This document shows, in pieces, positions 10,587-21,818 of a DNA stretch of 64,000 nt. The stretch covers positions 1,426,001 through 1,490,000 of the forward strand of contig BLAL01000274.1 in assembly GCA_015698045.1 (NCBI GenBank), read 5' to 3'. Within the stretch, counting starts at the first letter, position 1, and each line of letters starts with the position of its first letter. Source of the DNA: Rhizophagus clarus. Lineage: Eukaryota > Glomeromycota > Glomeromycetes > Glomerales > Glomeraceae. The notes beneath the pieces were generated by a model, which was given only the letters and a program-made list of their open reading frames with translations, was not told the origin of the DNA and did no database searches. The position numbers and the translations under genes were made by a program.

Positions 10587-12426
10587 ATGACGTCGAAACC
10601 ATCAGGGTCTATAATTGGTACCGCTATTATCTCTAAAGATGACGAACTATTGAGATATTTGCATATTTTAGACACGTTGGCTTATGATTCTTTAACAGCC
10701 CAACTAAAATATTTTGAGAAGGAAATTCGAAACCAAGCACCTTCCGTAATTAAAAATTTGAAATGGATTGCATCGAAAAAATATATGTGCTTTTATGAGG
10801 TCAAAAAATCTTTATTAAAATCTGGTGATTTTATAAACATTGACAAGTTTGAAGTTTCAAACAAAAACAAACTATATGATTTAGTGAGACGTTCCAACAT
10901 AACACATTTTTTCAATTTATTATTTGCAAATTTTGATCCCGCTGTGCCGGATCTTCAAAAAATAGATACTAAATCTTTCTTTAATTATGTCGTACCACCA
11001 AGTTTTATGCAATCTGAGAGAATCTGGGATATAGACCTCAACTTGAGAGTACAAATATATATTTCTATAATTAATAAGAATCCACAAAAGAATTTATATG
11101 AGAGTATGTTTCCAACCTCCGTTAATGGTCCACCAATGTATAAGGAAACGTATACAAAAGTTCGTAATATTATTAAACGTTGCCCCGAAGACGTGGACGC
11201 GTTAATGAAAGAATTCAAATGGGGAAGGTTCGTCGAGGAAATGTTCAAGCATTTATCCATTATATTTAATAGAGTAAATGAATATGAGATACCTTTATTA
11301 CATAAGCATACTTCAGAAGAGGTTTCTTACTTATCATCGACTAGTTCAAACAATATTGTTGTTGAAGATTCATCACGAAAAGAGATTGACGGTAATACAA
11401 AGAAGCGTAGACTAGCTGATGCCGAAGGAGAGGAAGATATATTACCCGATAACCTAGGTGATTCTTTTACAAGGAGAGAAGAAATAATACAAAAGATGTC
11501 CCTCGTCGACATTAATGGTAGTCAATCAGTAGAGTGTATTCAAAGTGATTCATTACTTAATAGTGATGGTGAATCTCATACCTCCATTTTAAGGTGAGTA
11601 AAATTTAATTTTAAAGTCCTCTTAACTTTTCTTTTCATTTACACAATTGATTTCAACTAAAATAATTATTATTTTTATATATTAAGTCCAAGAACAACAA
11701 GGAGAGAACGTGATAATAAGGCAAATAGTAGTAAACGAAGAGCAACAATTCCTATGTACGAAAATTATTTTATTATTACTAATTTGTACAGAATCCCAAG
11801 TTTAACGAAATGCCAATTTTTTTTTTTTTAGGCGAAAAACGATAGAACGTTCATCAAGTTCCTTAACGAATATGATTGTGGATCTGACTGAACCAGTAGA
11901 TGATAGGTAAGCTAAATTTTTATTTTTATTCGAAAATTAATTCTAATATATAGGGTATTTTATGGTTATTCCAGACAAATATCAGTTGAATCATTTACAG
12001 AGCGTAGTCCATCGGTTGAAGAAATCGAGGATAATTCCAGGTTGGATATTATTTATTATCTCATATTACATTATTTAATGTCTTTTCATGTATAATAATC
12101 AACTAATTAAATGTCGTTTTTTAAGGGAAAAAAATGGCAAGAAAAGAGAATTAGATAATTCTGACCATGTTGATAACGAAGAAGCTAAAAGAATGATGAA
12201 AAGAATTAAGAATATGTGGACCGATGAGGAATTGCGTGCACTTGAAGAAGGTATGCGTCATTATGGAAAGCAATGGACAACTATAAAAAAGATTTATGGA
12301 GAAGAAGGACAAGCCCTCGAGAACCGAACTGCAATTCAGTTGAAGGATAAGGCACGTTGCGAGTTTAATCGCCGGAAAAGATATTGCATTGATACTGGTG
12401 TCTTTGCGATCGTAGAACATTCATAA
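10587..12426 (+). CDS. Telomere repeat-binding factor-like protein (TRFH-like + telobox Myb), Tbf1-like
   Basis: Five exons: 10587-11593, 11687-11755, 11832-11906, 11975-12040 and 12126-12426, giving 505 residues. All introns have GT...AG ends and interrupt codons in phase 2. I start at ATG 10587; the GTG just before it is in frame but not a plausible start. The C-terminus (about 436-490) is a Myb/SANT domain: W437, WTDEELRALEEG, QWTTIKKIYG and the telobox-like helix QLKDKARCEFNRRKR. QLKDKAR is the variant seen in Tbf1-type TTAGGG-binding proteins. The N-terminal ~300 residues are helical and compatible with a TRF homology (dimerisation) domain, but I assign that by position and weak pattern only. 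Exon 3 encodes IVDLT (374-378), a SUMO-interaction-like motif. Expected role: nuclear double-stranded telomeric or subtelomeric/promoter DNA binding. Confidence 0.85.
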
Positions 12427-14224
12427 TTGGTCTTAAAAAGAAAAAAACTATATACTATATACCGTATGTAAAAAAAAAAAAAAAATCAACCTTTATATAC
12501 AAATGAAAAAAATTTTAGAATTTGGTTTTTTCCTTTTTATTAAAGAAATTCATACTCTATATAAATTTTTTAGCTTTAGTAAATTTTAATCAGAAAAAAA
12601 AAAATTTTTCTTTTTGGTTGAATAATAATGACTATTAGATTTTTATTGAATAAGAATATATTATTCAAACGCGTAAATAATTCCGAAAATCCTTTTTAAT
12701 TAATATTTTCATAAAGGATTCAAATAATTTACGATGAAAAATGATGAAAAATACTATTAATTTATAAATTACATATACAATATAATGGGAAGGGTGATTT
12801 ATGAAATATATTTTATTATAATTATTATAATTACAGTATTTTTATAATAAATAAACTCTAAAATAAAAATTGATAATTTAAATTCACGTGTACGATGATT
12901 ATTCGAATAGTTGTTAATTGATTAAAAATTATATATATATAAATTTACGATCACGAAAGATTCTAATGGTATTCAAATGAACACTTAGGATGTAATCTGC
13001 AATGTATTTTGTGATGTAATTACAGTACAATAGATTTCATATATACTAGGTAACGGGAACCGTTGAACGTCCGAAGCTAGAATATGAATACATTAATAAC
13101 ATGTAACACGAAATTTCATTCGTCGATCAGGCTATAGTACAGAACGACATTGCATTGCTCTTGCGTAGAAGTATAAGTCCTCCACTGTGCTTCGGACAAT
13201 AATTCGCGTAAAATATATAAAGTCCAACGATTAATCTGATCGTAGGTGTTTTAATTTACTTTCTCCTCTAATTTTCAATAATCGCTATGAAGATTATATA
13301 TTTTATTTTTATTTTGATTTATTTCATTTCGATGAGTAACTTTTATTCGAAAATCATGAAAGATCTTCGATAGCATGCAGTTGGTAATTTCCCCTCCCTC
13401 TTAAAATTGGAATATTCAAAGAAAATGTAATTAAAAGGATGTGTGACAATTACGACGTTTATTGACTGAATTATCATTTGAAATCAGTACATGATTTACA
13501 TAATCACGTGCTTGACATATTTCACGTGTTCCAAACTAAATAAAGGAATGACCGTCAATTTTTAAAATCAGGGTGAGATGATTTTTTTTATAAATTACTG
13601 ATTTCTCATGCAATTATTACTACAAGGAAGGGAATTGCAAGATGAATTGGAATTAATTATCGAAAGTTTGTTTATATAACGTGACCCTTAATGAATATAT
13701 CATTGGTTAGGGCATAAGAATCAAACATATAAACTACAAGTTAATTGCAAAAAAATTTCCTTCATTTCACTTTTTTTTACAAATTTTCGTTGTATAATGA
13801 TTCTAAAGACTTTCTAAAGACAAAGATATTATGCTGTAATAAATCATGATGATTAATCTTAAAAGAGACATAAAAGTCAATATTATTAAATATTTGATTA
13901 GATAATAATTTACATAACTAAATATAGACTAGTAAAAAAAAATTAACATACGTAATTTTATGTAATCGGCAAAAATCATTCTGATTTATTTTGATTTGTG
14001 TCACTATTATCTTTAGAAATCGATTTCGTAACGGGTAAGTGTGGGTATGATATTTATATACGTCAATCACTTCCTTTAGAGTTTTTTTCGGGAGACGTGA
14101 AAAAGTGTAAAAAAATACTTTTTTTTCAACCCAAATTTAACATAAAAAATACAAATACAAATACAAATAAAAAAAAAAAAAAAAAATTCTTCTTTATTCA
14201 TAAAAAAAAAAAAAAATAAAAACT
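12427..14224. other. Intergenic, AT-rich
   Basis: No gene recognised. A-runs just before 14225 (about 14169-14186 and 14203-14217) form the immediate 5' flank of the next Sel1 gene. The small frame at 13998-14219 starts at a TTG and ends in these A-runs; it is not supported. Confidence 0.5.
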
Positions 14225-17038
14225 ATGATGCTTTTAATTAATAATACTTTAAATGATGATGAAAATTTTTTAAAAAAATTTTTAAAAGATTTTTATCGTC
14301 AAATTATGAAGATAGAACATTATCCCAAATTTGAAATCATTTTATTAGAATGGATAAAAGATTATCTTGATGATAATGAAAAAAATTTTGTTACGATTTT
14401 AAATTTAATGGAAAATCATGAAGAAAATGAGAATTGGTTTTCAAGTTTAATAGGATTTTTTTATTTAAATGGTATAGGCCATGATGTTGATGTTGATGTT
14501 GATGATGATGATGATGAGATAAATATTATTGAAGATAATAATAAATTTTTAAAATTATATTTATCATCAATCAATAATTATAATGAGAATAAAAATTCAC
14601 CTATTACTTTATATCAATTACTTAATGTTATTATCTCAAAATATTTATTATCAATTCATTATTATAAAGATATTATTGCAGATAAAAGGAATTTGATCGA
14701 AAAAGAATTGAATGTAATGTCACATGATCAGTTTGAAAATTTTAATGGATTGGAAATAAATTTATGTAAAGATGAGATAAATATTATGGAAAAATATTTT
14801 GAATCAAAACATAATGATTTTAATGAAAATCAAATAGATGATGCGAAAAAGAAAGATTTAATAGAACTAAATAATTTAGGTTATTGCTATCAATTTGGAA
14901 TAGGAAAAAATAAGGATAAATTTAAAGCATTTGAATTTTATTTAAAATCTGCGAAAGGAGGAAATTTTGATGCACAAAATAATTTAGGTTATTGTTATCA
15001 AAATGGAATTGGGATACAAAAAGATGAAAAGAAAGCATTTGAATTATATTTTAAAGCCGCTAATGAGGGAAATTTATACGCACAATTTAATTTGGGTACT
15101 TGTTATCAGAATGGAATAGGAATAAATAAAGATGATAAGAAAGCCCTTGAATATTATATAAAATCTGCAAAGGCTGGTTATTCAATTGCACAAAATAAAT
15201 TAGGTAATTATTATTTAAATGAAATTGGGACGGAAAGAAATTTAGAAATGGCTATTTATTGGTTCATTGAGGCAGCAGAAAATGGAATTAAATTTGCTCA
15301 ATATAATTTAGGTAATTTTTATAAGAATGGCAATGGTGTAAATAAAGATGAAAGAAAAGCTTTTAAATATTATAAAAAAGCAGCTAATCAAGAATATTTG
15401 GATGCTCAATTCGAATTGGGATACTGTTATGATAAAGGTATTGGAATTGACATTGATATAATAAAGGCACTTAAATCGTACCAAGATGCTGCTGAAAAAG
15501 ATCATATTGTAGCACAATGTAATCTTGGTATTTTATATGAATATATACAAGATTTTGAATGTACTGTTTACTGGTATACTAAGGCAGCAGAAAATGGTTG
15601 CAGAATAGCACAATACAATTTGGCTCATTATTATAGAATTGGAAAAGAAGTTGGGAGAGATGATGTCAAAGCGTTTGAATATTATAAAAAATCTGCTGAT
15701 CAAGGATATATTGATGCTCAATTTGAACTTGGATGTTATTATTATTATAGAGGAATCGGAACAGCAATCAATAAAGTGAAAGCATTTGAGTCATATAAAA
15801 AAGCAGCTGATAATGGTCATAAAATTGCACAATATAATGTTGCAATTTTGTATAAAATAGGAGAGGGTACAGAAAAAGATAATTCAAAAACTTTTGAATA
15901 TTGTAAAAGATCATCTGATCAAGAGTATCCAAGTGCTCAATTTGAACTTGGAAATTGTTACTATAAAGGAATCGGAATCGAAGTTGATAAAGTAAAAGCA
16001 TTTGAATTTTATGAAAAAGCAGCTGATAAAGGACATCATAAAGTTGCACAATATAATCTTGGGTTTTTATATAAAAATGGTGAAGGCACTGAAAAAGATA
16101 TAAGAAAAGCATTTAAATATTATGAAAGATCAGCTAATCAAGGTCATTTAAATGCAATATATCAACTTGGATGTTGTTATTCTAATGGAATTGGAACTGA
16201 AATTAACAAAGTAAAAGCATTTGAGTTATATAATGTAGCAGCTAAGGCAGGACATAATCATGCACGAAATAGCTTGGGACTATCATATGAAAATGGTGAA
16301 GGAACTGAAAAAAATTTAGGAAAAGCTTTTTATTGGTTTAATAAGGCAGCAGAAGACGGATGCGAGGTAGCACAATGTAATTTAGGCGAATACTATGGAT
16401 TAGGAAACTTTGTGAATAAAGATGAGATTAAAGCATTTGAATTTTATAAAAAATCAGCTGAAAGTGGACATTTAAGTGCAAAGTTTCAACTTGGATATTG
16501 TTATGTAAATGGAATTGGAACTGAAATTAATAAAGAAAAAGGATTTGAATTATATAATGAGGCAGCTGGCAGCAATATCCGAGTTGATTCTATTGAAAAT
16601 GATGATGAATTATCGAATGATTTAGATAAAGTAAATTATTGGTATCATAAAGCAGCGGAGAATGATAATAAATATGCATTATGGAAATTGGGTGAATTTT
16701 ATGAATTAGGAAAGGGTGTTTGGGTAAATAAAGTTAGAGCATATGAGTTTTATAAAAAATCAGCTAATCTTGGATTTATTGATGCTCAATATAAACTTGG
16801 GTACTATTATGAAAAAGGTTTAGGAACTTATATGAATAAAGAAAAAGCATTTGACTTATATAAAATGGCAGCGGAAGGTGGAAATATTTCTGCACAAAGA
16901 AGTCTTGCGTATTTATACGAACATGGTGAAGGAACTGACAAGAATATAGATAATGCAATTTATTGGTACAACAAAGTCATAGAAAATGGATATTTAGACG
17001 TTAAAGAGCATCTTGACATTCTTTTAGTTAAACAATGA
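14225..17038 (+). CDS. Sel1-repeat protein, longest cluster copy (937 aa)
   Basis: Single exon, ATG 14225 to TGA 17036-17038. Residues 1-~215 are the family N-terminal region (DDENFLKKFLKDFYRQIMKI, NWFSSLIGFFY, GLEINLCKDEINIMEKYFES). It contains an acidic insertion near residue 88-100 (alternating D and V, then a run of D) encoded by a GATGTTGATGTT/GAT microsatellite. About 20 Sel1 repeats follow, arranged in the three-repeat order typical of the cluster: a 'KAIYWY..AAENG' repeat, a '[10 protein letters not shown]' repeat and a '[21 protein letters not shown]' repeat. It has no signal peptide or membrane segment, so a soluble cytosolic scaffold is likely. It has one to two more repeat sets than its paralogues, consistent with unequal exchange. 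The C-terminus is complete compared with the copies at 19482 and 27527. Confidence 0.93.
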   Translation: MMLLINNTLNDDENFLKKFLKDFYRQIMKIEHYPKFEIILLEWIKDYLDDNEKNFVTILNLMENHEENENWFSSLIGFFYLNGIGHDVDVDVDDDDDEINIIEDNNKFLKLYLSSINNYNENKNSPITLYQLLNVIISKYLLSIHYYKDIIADKRNLIEKELNVMSHDQFENFNGLEINLCKDEINIMEKYFESKHNDFNENQIDDAKKKDLIELNNLGYCYQFGIGKNKDKFKAFEFYLKSAKGGNFDAQNNLGYCYQNGIGIQKDEKKAFELYFKAANEGNLYAQFNLGTCYQNGIGINKDDKKALEYYIKSAKAGYSIAQNKLGNYYLNEIGTERNLEMAIYWFIEAAENGIKFAQYNLGNFYKNGNGVNKDERKAFKYYKKAANQEYLDAQFELGYCYDKGIGIDIDIIKALKSYQDAAEKDHIVAQCNLGILYEYIQDFECTVYWYTKAAENGCRIAQYNLAHYYRIGKEVGRDDVKAFEYYKKSADQGYIDAQFELGCYYYYRGIGTAINKVKAFESYKKAADNGHKIAQYNVAILYKIGEGTEKDNSKTFEYCKRSSDQEYPSAQFELGNCYYKGIGIEVDKVKAFEFYEKAADKGHHKVAQYNLGFLYKNGEGTEKDIRKAFKYYERSANQGHLNAIYQLGCCYSNGIGTEINKVKAFELYNVAAKAGHNHARNSLGLSYENGEGTEKNLGKAFYWFNKAAEDGCEVAQCNLGEYYGLGNFVNKDEIKAFEFYKKSAESGHLSAKFQLGYCYVNGIGTEINKEKGFELYNEAAGSNIRVDSIENDDELSNDLDKVNYWYHKAAENDNKYALWKLGEFYELGKGVWVNKVRAYEFYKKSANLGFIDAQYKLGYYYEKGLGTYMNKEKAFDLYKMAAEGGNISAQRSLAYLYEHGEGTDKNIDNAIYWYNKVIENGYLDVKEHLDILLVKQ

Positions 17039-17334
17039 CTGAACTATTATTTTTATTTAACGAATTGATAGATAACTAAAATATTTCTATTATATTATTT
17101 TGATATCTTGTTTGTGTTATCTAATAGTTTTGGATTGTTAGATATTTGTAAGATTTAAATTAACATTTGTTAAAAATAAAATAATAACTCAAATGTATTC
17201 CAAAGCTTATTCATTTAAATTATTGTAATAACATTTAAACTGCTACAAAAGTAAAGATAATCAGCTTTAAGGTATGATAAGCCAATAATTATCTAATAAC
17301 ATATTAAAAATTGGGAATCATTTAAAATCACAAT

Positions 17335-17821
17335 GGTCAGAATCCCGTTATAATACATGTCCGACATTCAAAATCCTGACAAATCATAATCCATTGTTTC
17401 CGACATTCATTGTCCTGACACACATTATCCCGACATTTATTAACTTTGTTTTAATTTATATTAGTTATTACATAGACAATAATAATTTTTTAAAATTGAT
17501 TTTTTTTTATTCATATGTATTTATTGTGATAATTTTGTTTTTTATTAATATTTTAAAATATTTCGCAAAAATTAGTGTATTTATTAGTATTTACTATAGT
17601 GATTGATATTTTTTATTACATTTATTAATACTTCGCAAAATTAATGATACTTTTTGCAAAATGTTGGAATAATAATGTCAGGGTAACGAATGATATCGGG
17701 ATAACGGGTGTCAGGATAATGAGTGTTTGGAATAATAAATCTTCTGGATTTTGAAATTTTGGTATTATGATTTGTCGGGATTTCGAATGTCAGGTATGTA
17801 TTATAATGGGATTCTGACCGT
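17335..17821. repeat. MITE-like element with ~57-bp terminal inverted repeats
   Basis: The left end (about 17335-17391, beginning GGTCAGAATCCCGTTATAAT) matches the reverse complement of the right end (about 17764-17820) with only a few mismatches. Inside, both sides carry subterminal copies of short CCTGACA/CCCGACA words spaced by ATTATC-like sequence in opposite orientation. There is no coding capacity. I could not identify a convincing target-site duplication, so the superfamily is open. Confidence 0.75.
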
Positions 17822-17975
17822 CGGGATTTCGTAGTAGATCCACTAAAATTCTATTTACCGACTTATGGCTGAAATATTAAAATTAGAAACTAAACTAATC
17901 ATGTGTCTGGACTTGCTCTTTACACGTAGCATACATCAATAGAACCACGTGTAGAATTACGCCATTATGAAGAAA

Positions 17976-18081
17976 GAATGACCGGACTAGAAAATGTCCA
18001 GAAAATTGCAGTATTCTAGACGTTAGAGTTCAGGTCAAATGTCCGCAATACTGCAATTTTCTAGGCATTTTCCGGACATTC
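17976..18081. repeat. Short hairpin element (~106 bp)
   Basis: Left arm from about 17976 (GAATGACCGG ... AGAAAATTGCAGTATT) and right arm ending about 18081 (AATACTGCAATTTTCT ... CCGGACATTC) are inverted copies with a 5-base indel and a central loop near 18022-18041. It is probably a small MITE or fold-back remnant. Confidence 0.6.
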
Positions 18082-19481
18082 TTTTTTATAGGGATGATTT
18101 ATTATGTAAGGTCGTAGGTTCGTAATTCTTCGCAGTACTATTGGTGTAGGACTCTGCTTCTAGACGTAGTCCTCCGTAAAGCTATGCTACAGTATAATAC
18201 TTTATAAATCTCGATCTCGAACCGCGATTCTACACCTAAAAAATTTTCCTGATGTACCAAAATACCTTAGCTGATTTGCCAGATGTTCAAACTTTCAGCA
18301 AAAAAATCCTATCTTGAGGATTCATATAAAATAGCATATCTCAATTTAACCAACACAAAACACAACGTATACCAAGTCTATATAAGCACTCTTATATTGA
18401 TTTTTGGACGTATTTAATATTCATAATGGCGCCGGGAATTTGATTTATCCTCTATTCAGTACACGATAATCCATAATTTGTCACACAATAGATTAAATTT
18501 TATATTAGATCATTAGATGTTGTTTGCACTTCTTTTGGCATATTTTTTCTTTTTTAATTATCAAATACATATTCTATATGAAATAAGTAATATTTTTATG
18601 ACTTGGCACTAAAAGTTTAAATATCTATTCCGCTCATTCCTTAAGGTATAAACATAAATAATTATCAACCTATAACCACTTTCTATTTCAACAAAAAGGA
18701 ATTGACTTAAAGTTCTCAATCACACACTCTTGTGTTATATATGATTATTGCACTCACCAGAATATTAAAATAGGATTAAATTTCATACACTCCTTTATTC
18801 AAGAATTGCATTATGAAAATTATATAGATTTAATAGAGTTTTTTATAAAACGAATCTCAAATATAATTCTAAAAATTTTTATTAGAAATTTGTTACATGA
18901 TGATGATTGTACCTTAACTGACCAAATTTAAATATATGTATGCATACAAACCTCCAGAATTAATAATAGTTCCCTGAATACTAATTCTGACGCTGGCCGA
19001 TTGTTTGATCTTGTTTTATTGTATACGTCCTATGTGAGCACTAGACATTTTCACGTATGTTATTGATTACTTTATGGTAATGATACACAAATTTAATCAC
19101 TTTAAATTGGTGACACAAATTTTGATCATTATATCATAAAATGATTAATGAATTGTTTACGTTAATATATTATTATTGATCACGCTATGTCTGATTGGTC
19201 AGGTGATAAAAGAATCAACCAATAGCAATTAGATCATATGAATCTATTTTTATGCAGCTGAAATGAAAACATAAATATTATGATGTAATTTTGTCAATGT
19301 AACATATAATTATGCATATAATTATGTAATTACTTAAGCCTAAAAAGGTAATAAACAGTTACCCAGTCTCAGTACGTCGATCATTTTTTCTGAAACGATA
19401 TAAAGTCCTTTTTATTAAAAAAAAAAAAAAAAAAAAAAAAAATTTAGATTGCAAGAATTCCTCTATAAAAAAAAAAAAAAA

Positions 19482-21818
19482 ATGTCTTTAAATAACAATA
19501 TAATAAAAAATGATGAAAACTTTTTAATGGAATTTTTAAAAGATTTTTATCGTCAAATTATAAAGATAGAATATTATCCTAAAATTGAAAATATTTTAAC
19601 GGAATGGACGAATGATTATTTTAATCAGAATGAAAAAAATTCGGAAATGATTTTAAAATTGATGGAAAATCATGAAGAGAGTGATAATTGGTTTTCAAGT
19701 TTAATAGGATTTTTTTATAAACATGGTATAGGTATCAAAGATGGGAATAATATCGTTGAAGAAAACAAATTTTTAAAATTATATTTATTGTCGATTAATA
19801 ATTATAAAAATCAAGAGTCAATTTCTATGTATCAATTGCTCAATACTATTATCTCGAAATATTTATTATCATTTTATTATTATAAAGATATTATTTCAGA
19901 TAAAAGATATTTAATTGAAAAAGAATTGAGTGTAATGTCATATAGCCAGTATGAAAATTTTAATGGATTGGAAATAGATTTATGTAAAGATGAGATAGAT
20001 ACTATGGAAAAATATTTTGAATCCAAAGATAATGGTTTTAATGGAAATCAAATAGATTATGATAAAAAGAAAGAATTAGAAGAACTAAATAATTTAGGAT
20101 ATTGTTATCAATTTGGGATAGGAAAGAATAAGAATAAATTTAAGGCGTTTGAGTGTTATTCAAAATCTGCGAAAGGAGGAAATTTTGATGCACAAAATAA
20201 TTTAGGTTATTGTTATCAAAATGGAATTGGAGTAACGAAAGACGAACGGAAAGCATTTGAATTGTATTTTAAAGCTGCTAATGAGGGAAATCTACGTGCA
20301 CAATGTAATATAGGGAATTGTTATCGGAATGGAATGGGAATAAATAAAGATAATAAGAAGGCTCTTGAATATTATATTAAATCAGCTGAAGGAGGATATT
20401 CAGTTGCACAATATATATTAGGTAATTACTACCAAAACGAAATTGGAATAGAAAAAGATTTAGAAAAAGCTATTCATTGGTACATCAAGGCTGCAAATAA
20501 CGGAAATAAAGTTGCTCAATACAATTTGGGTAATTTTTACAAAAGAGGTGAAGGTATAAAGAAAGATGAAAAAAAATCGTTTGAGTATTATAAAAAATCA
20601 GCCAATCAAGAATATTTAGATGCTGAATTCGAACTTGGATACTGTTATGATTCTGGAATTGGAATTGAAATTAATAAATTAAAAGCATTTGAATTTTATG
20701 TAATTGCTGCTGTAAAAGGACATATTGTTGCACAATATAATCTTGGCAGTTTATATGCAAGTGGTACTATTTCACAAGTAGATTATGAAAAAGCTATTTA
20801 CTGGTATACTGAAGCAGCAGAAAATGGATATAAAGTAGCACAATACGAATTATTTTGTCTTTATAAATTTGGTACATCAGTTGAACAAGATGTAGTTAAA
20901 GCATTTGAATATTGTAAAAAGTCGGCTGAACAAGGGTATTTAGAAGCTCAATATGAACTTGGATATTGTTATGATAATGGGATCGGAGTCGAAGTCGATA
21001 CGTTAAAGGCATATGAATTATATAATATAGCAGCTGATAACGGGCACAGGATCGCGCAAAATAATCTTGCAATTTTATATTTTTTAGGCGAAGGTGTTGA
21101 AAAAGATCTAGAAAAAGGTTTTTATTGGTTTAATAAGGCAGCAGAAGCTGGGTGTAAATTTGCACAATATAATTTAGGTGAATGTTATGAGCTAGGAAAT
21201 GGTGTGAATAAAGATGAAATTAAAGCACTTGAGTATTATGAGAAATCAGCTGAAAATGGTCATATAGAAGCAAAATTTCAACTTGGATATTGTTATGTAA
21301 ATGGTATCGGAACAGAAATTAATAAGGAAAAAGGATTTGAATTATATAATAAGGCAGCTGGTAAAAATTTCCAAGATAATTTTGAAGAAATAGAATGTGT
21401 GTTAGATGAAATTAACTATTGGTATCATAAAGCTGCAGAAGATGATAATAGATTTGCATTATATAAGTTAGGCGAGTTTTACGAATTTGGCAATGGTGTT
21501 TGGACAAATTATGTTACAGCATTTGAATTTTATAAAAAATCAGCAAATCAGGGATTTGTTTGTGCTCAATATAAAGTTGGATACTGCTATGAGGAAGGAA
21601 TTGGAACTGATATGGATAAAGAAAAGGCATTTGATCTATATACAATGGCTGCAACAGGAGGAATCATTGATGCACAAAAAAGGTTAGCATATTTATATGA
21701 ACATGGCGATGGGACTAGTAAAGATGTAGAAAATGCTATTTATTGGTATAAGAAGGTCATAGAAAATGGACATTCAGATGTTCAGGAGAATTTGAACGTT
21801 CTTTTAAATCTACAATAA
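19482..21818 (+). CDS. Sel1-repeat protein (778 aa)
   Basis: Single exon. I start at the ATG 19482 (MSLNNNIIKNDENF), which matches the start of the 27527 paralogue. The frame is open 33 bases further upstream to a TTG, but that stretch is an A-run. Residues 1-~205 are the shared N-terminal region (FLKDFYRQIIKIEYYPK, NWFSSLIGFFYKHGIG, GLEIDLCKDEIDTMEKYFES). About 15-16 Sel1 repeats then run to the end at TAA 21816-21818. One repeat near residues 440-480 has the divergent pattern SGTISQVDYEKAIYWY, shared with the 27527 copy but absent from the others, which pairs these two as closest relatives. There are no targeting signals; an intracellular adaptor role is inferred. Confidence 0.93.
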   Translation: MSLNNNIIKNDENFLMEFLKDFYRQIIKIEYYPKIENILTEWTNDYFNQNEKNSEMILKLMENHEESDNWFSSLIGFFYKHGIGIKDGNNIVEENKFLKLYLLSINNYKNQESISMYQLLNTIISKYLLSFYYYKDIISDKRYLIEKELSVMSYSQYENFNGLEIDLCKDEIDTMEKYFESKDNGFNGNQIDYDKKKELEELNNLGYCYQFGIGKNKNKFKAFECYSKSAKGGNFDAQNNLGYCYQNGIGVTKDERKAFELYFKAANEGNLRAQCNIGNCYRNGMGINKDNKKALEYYIKSAEGGYSVAQYILGNYYQNEIGIEKDLEKAIHWYIKAANNGNKVAQYNLGNFYKRGEGIKKDEKKSFEYYKKSANQEYLDAEFELGYCYDSGIGIEINKLKAFEFYVIAAVKGHIVAQYNLGSLYASGTISQVDYEKAIYWYTEAAENGYKVAQYELFCLYKFGTSVEQDVVKAFEYCKKSAEQGYLEAQYELGYCYDNGIGVEVDTLKAYELYNIAADNGHRIAQNNLAILYFLGEGVEKDLEKGFYWFNKAAEAGCKFAQYNLGECYELGNGVNKDEIKALEYYEKSAENGHIEAKFQLGYCYVNGIGTEINKEKGFELYNKAAGKNFQDNFEEIECVLDEINYWYHKAAEDDNRFALYKLGEFYEFGNGVWTNYVTAFEFYKKSANQGFVCAQYKVGYCYEEGIGTDMDKEKAFDLYTMAATGGIIDAQKRLAYLYEHGDGTSKDVENAIYWYKKVIENGHSDVQENLNVLLNLQ

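Larger units (their letters stand above)
17039..19481. other. Intergenic with two palindromic elements
   Basis: Apart from the elements at 17335-17821 and 17976-18081, no gene was recognised. Long A-runs at about 19419-19442 and 19469-19482 precede the next start codon. Confidence 0.5.

Noticed and set aside
15308..16958. Several 60-114-codon minus-strand frames
   Set aside because: They are antisense shadows of the Sel1 repeats; their repetitive wording simply mirrors the sense repeats.
18110..18190. GGTTCGTAATTC-containing stretch considered as a tRNA
   Set aside because: No cloverleaf with acceptor, anticodon and T arms could be drawn.
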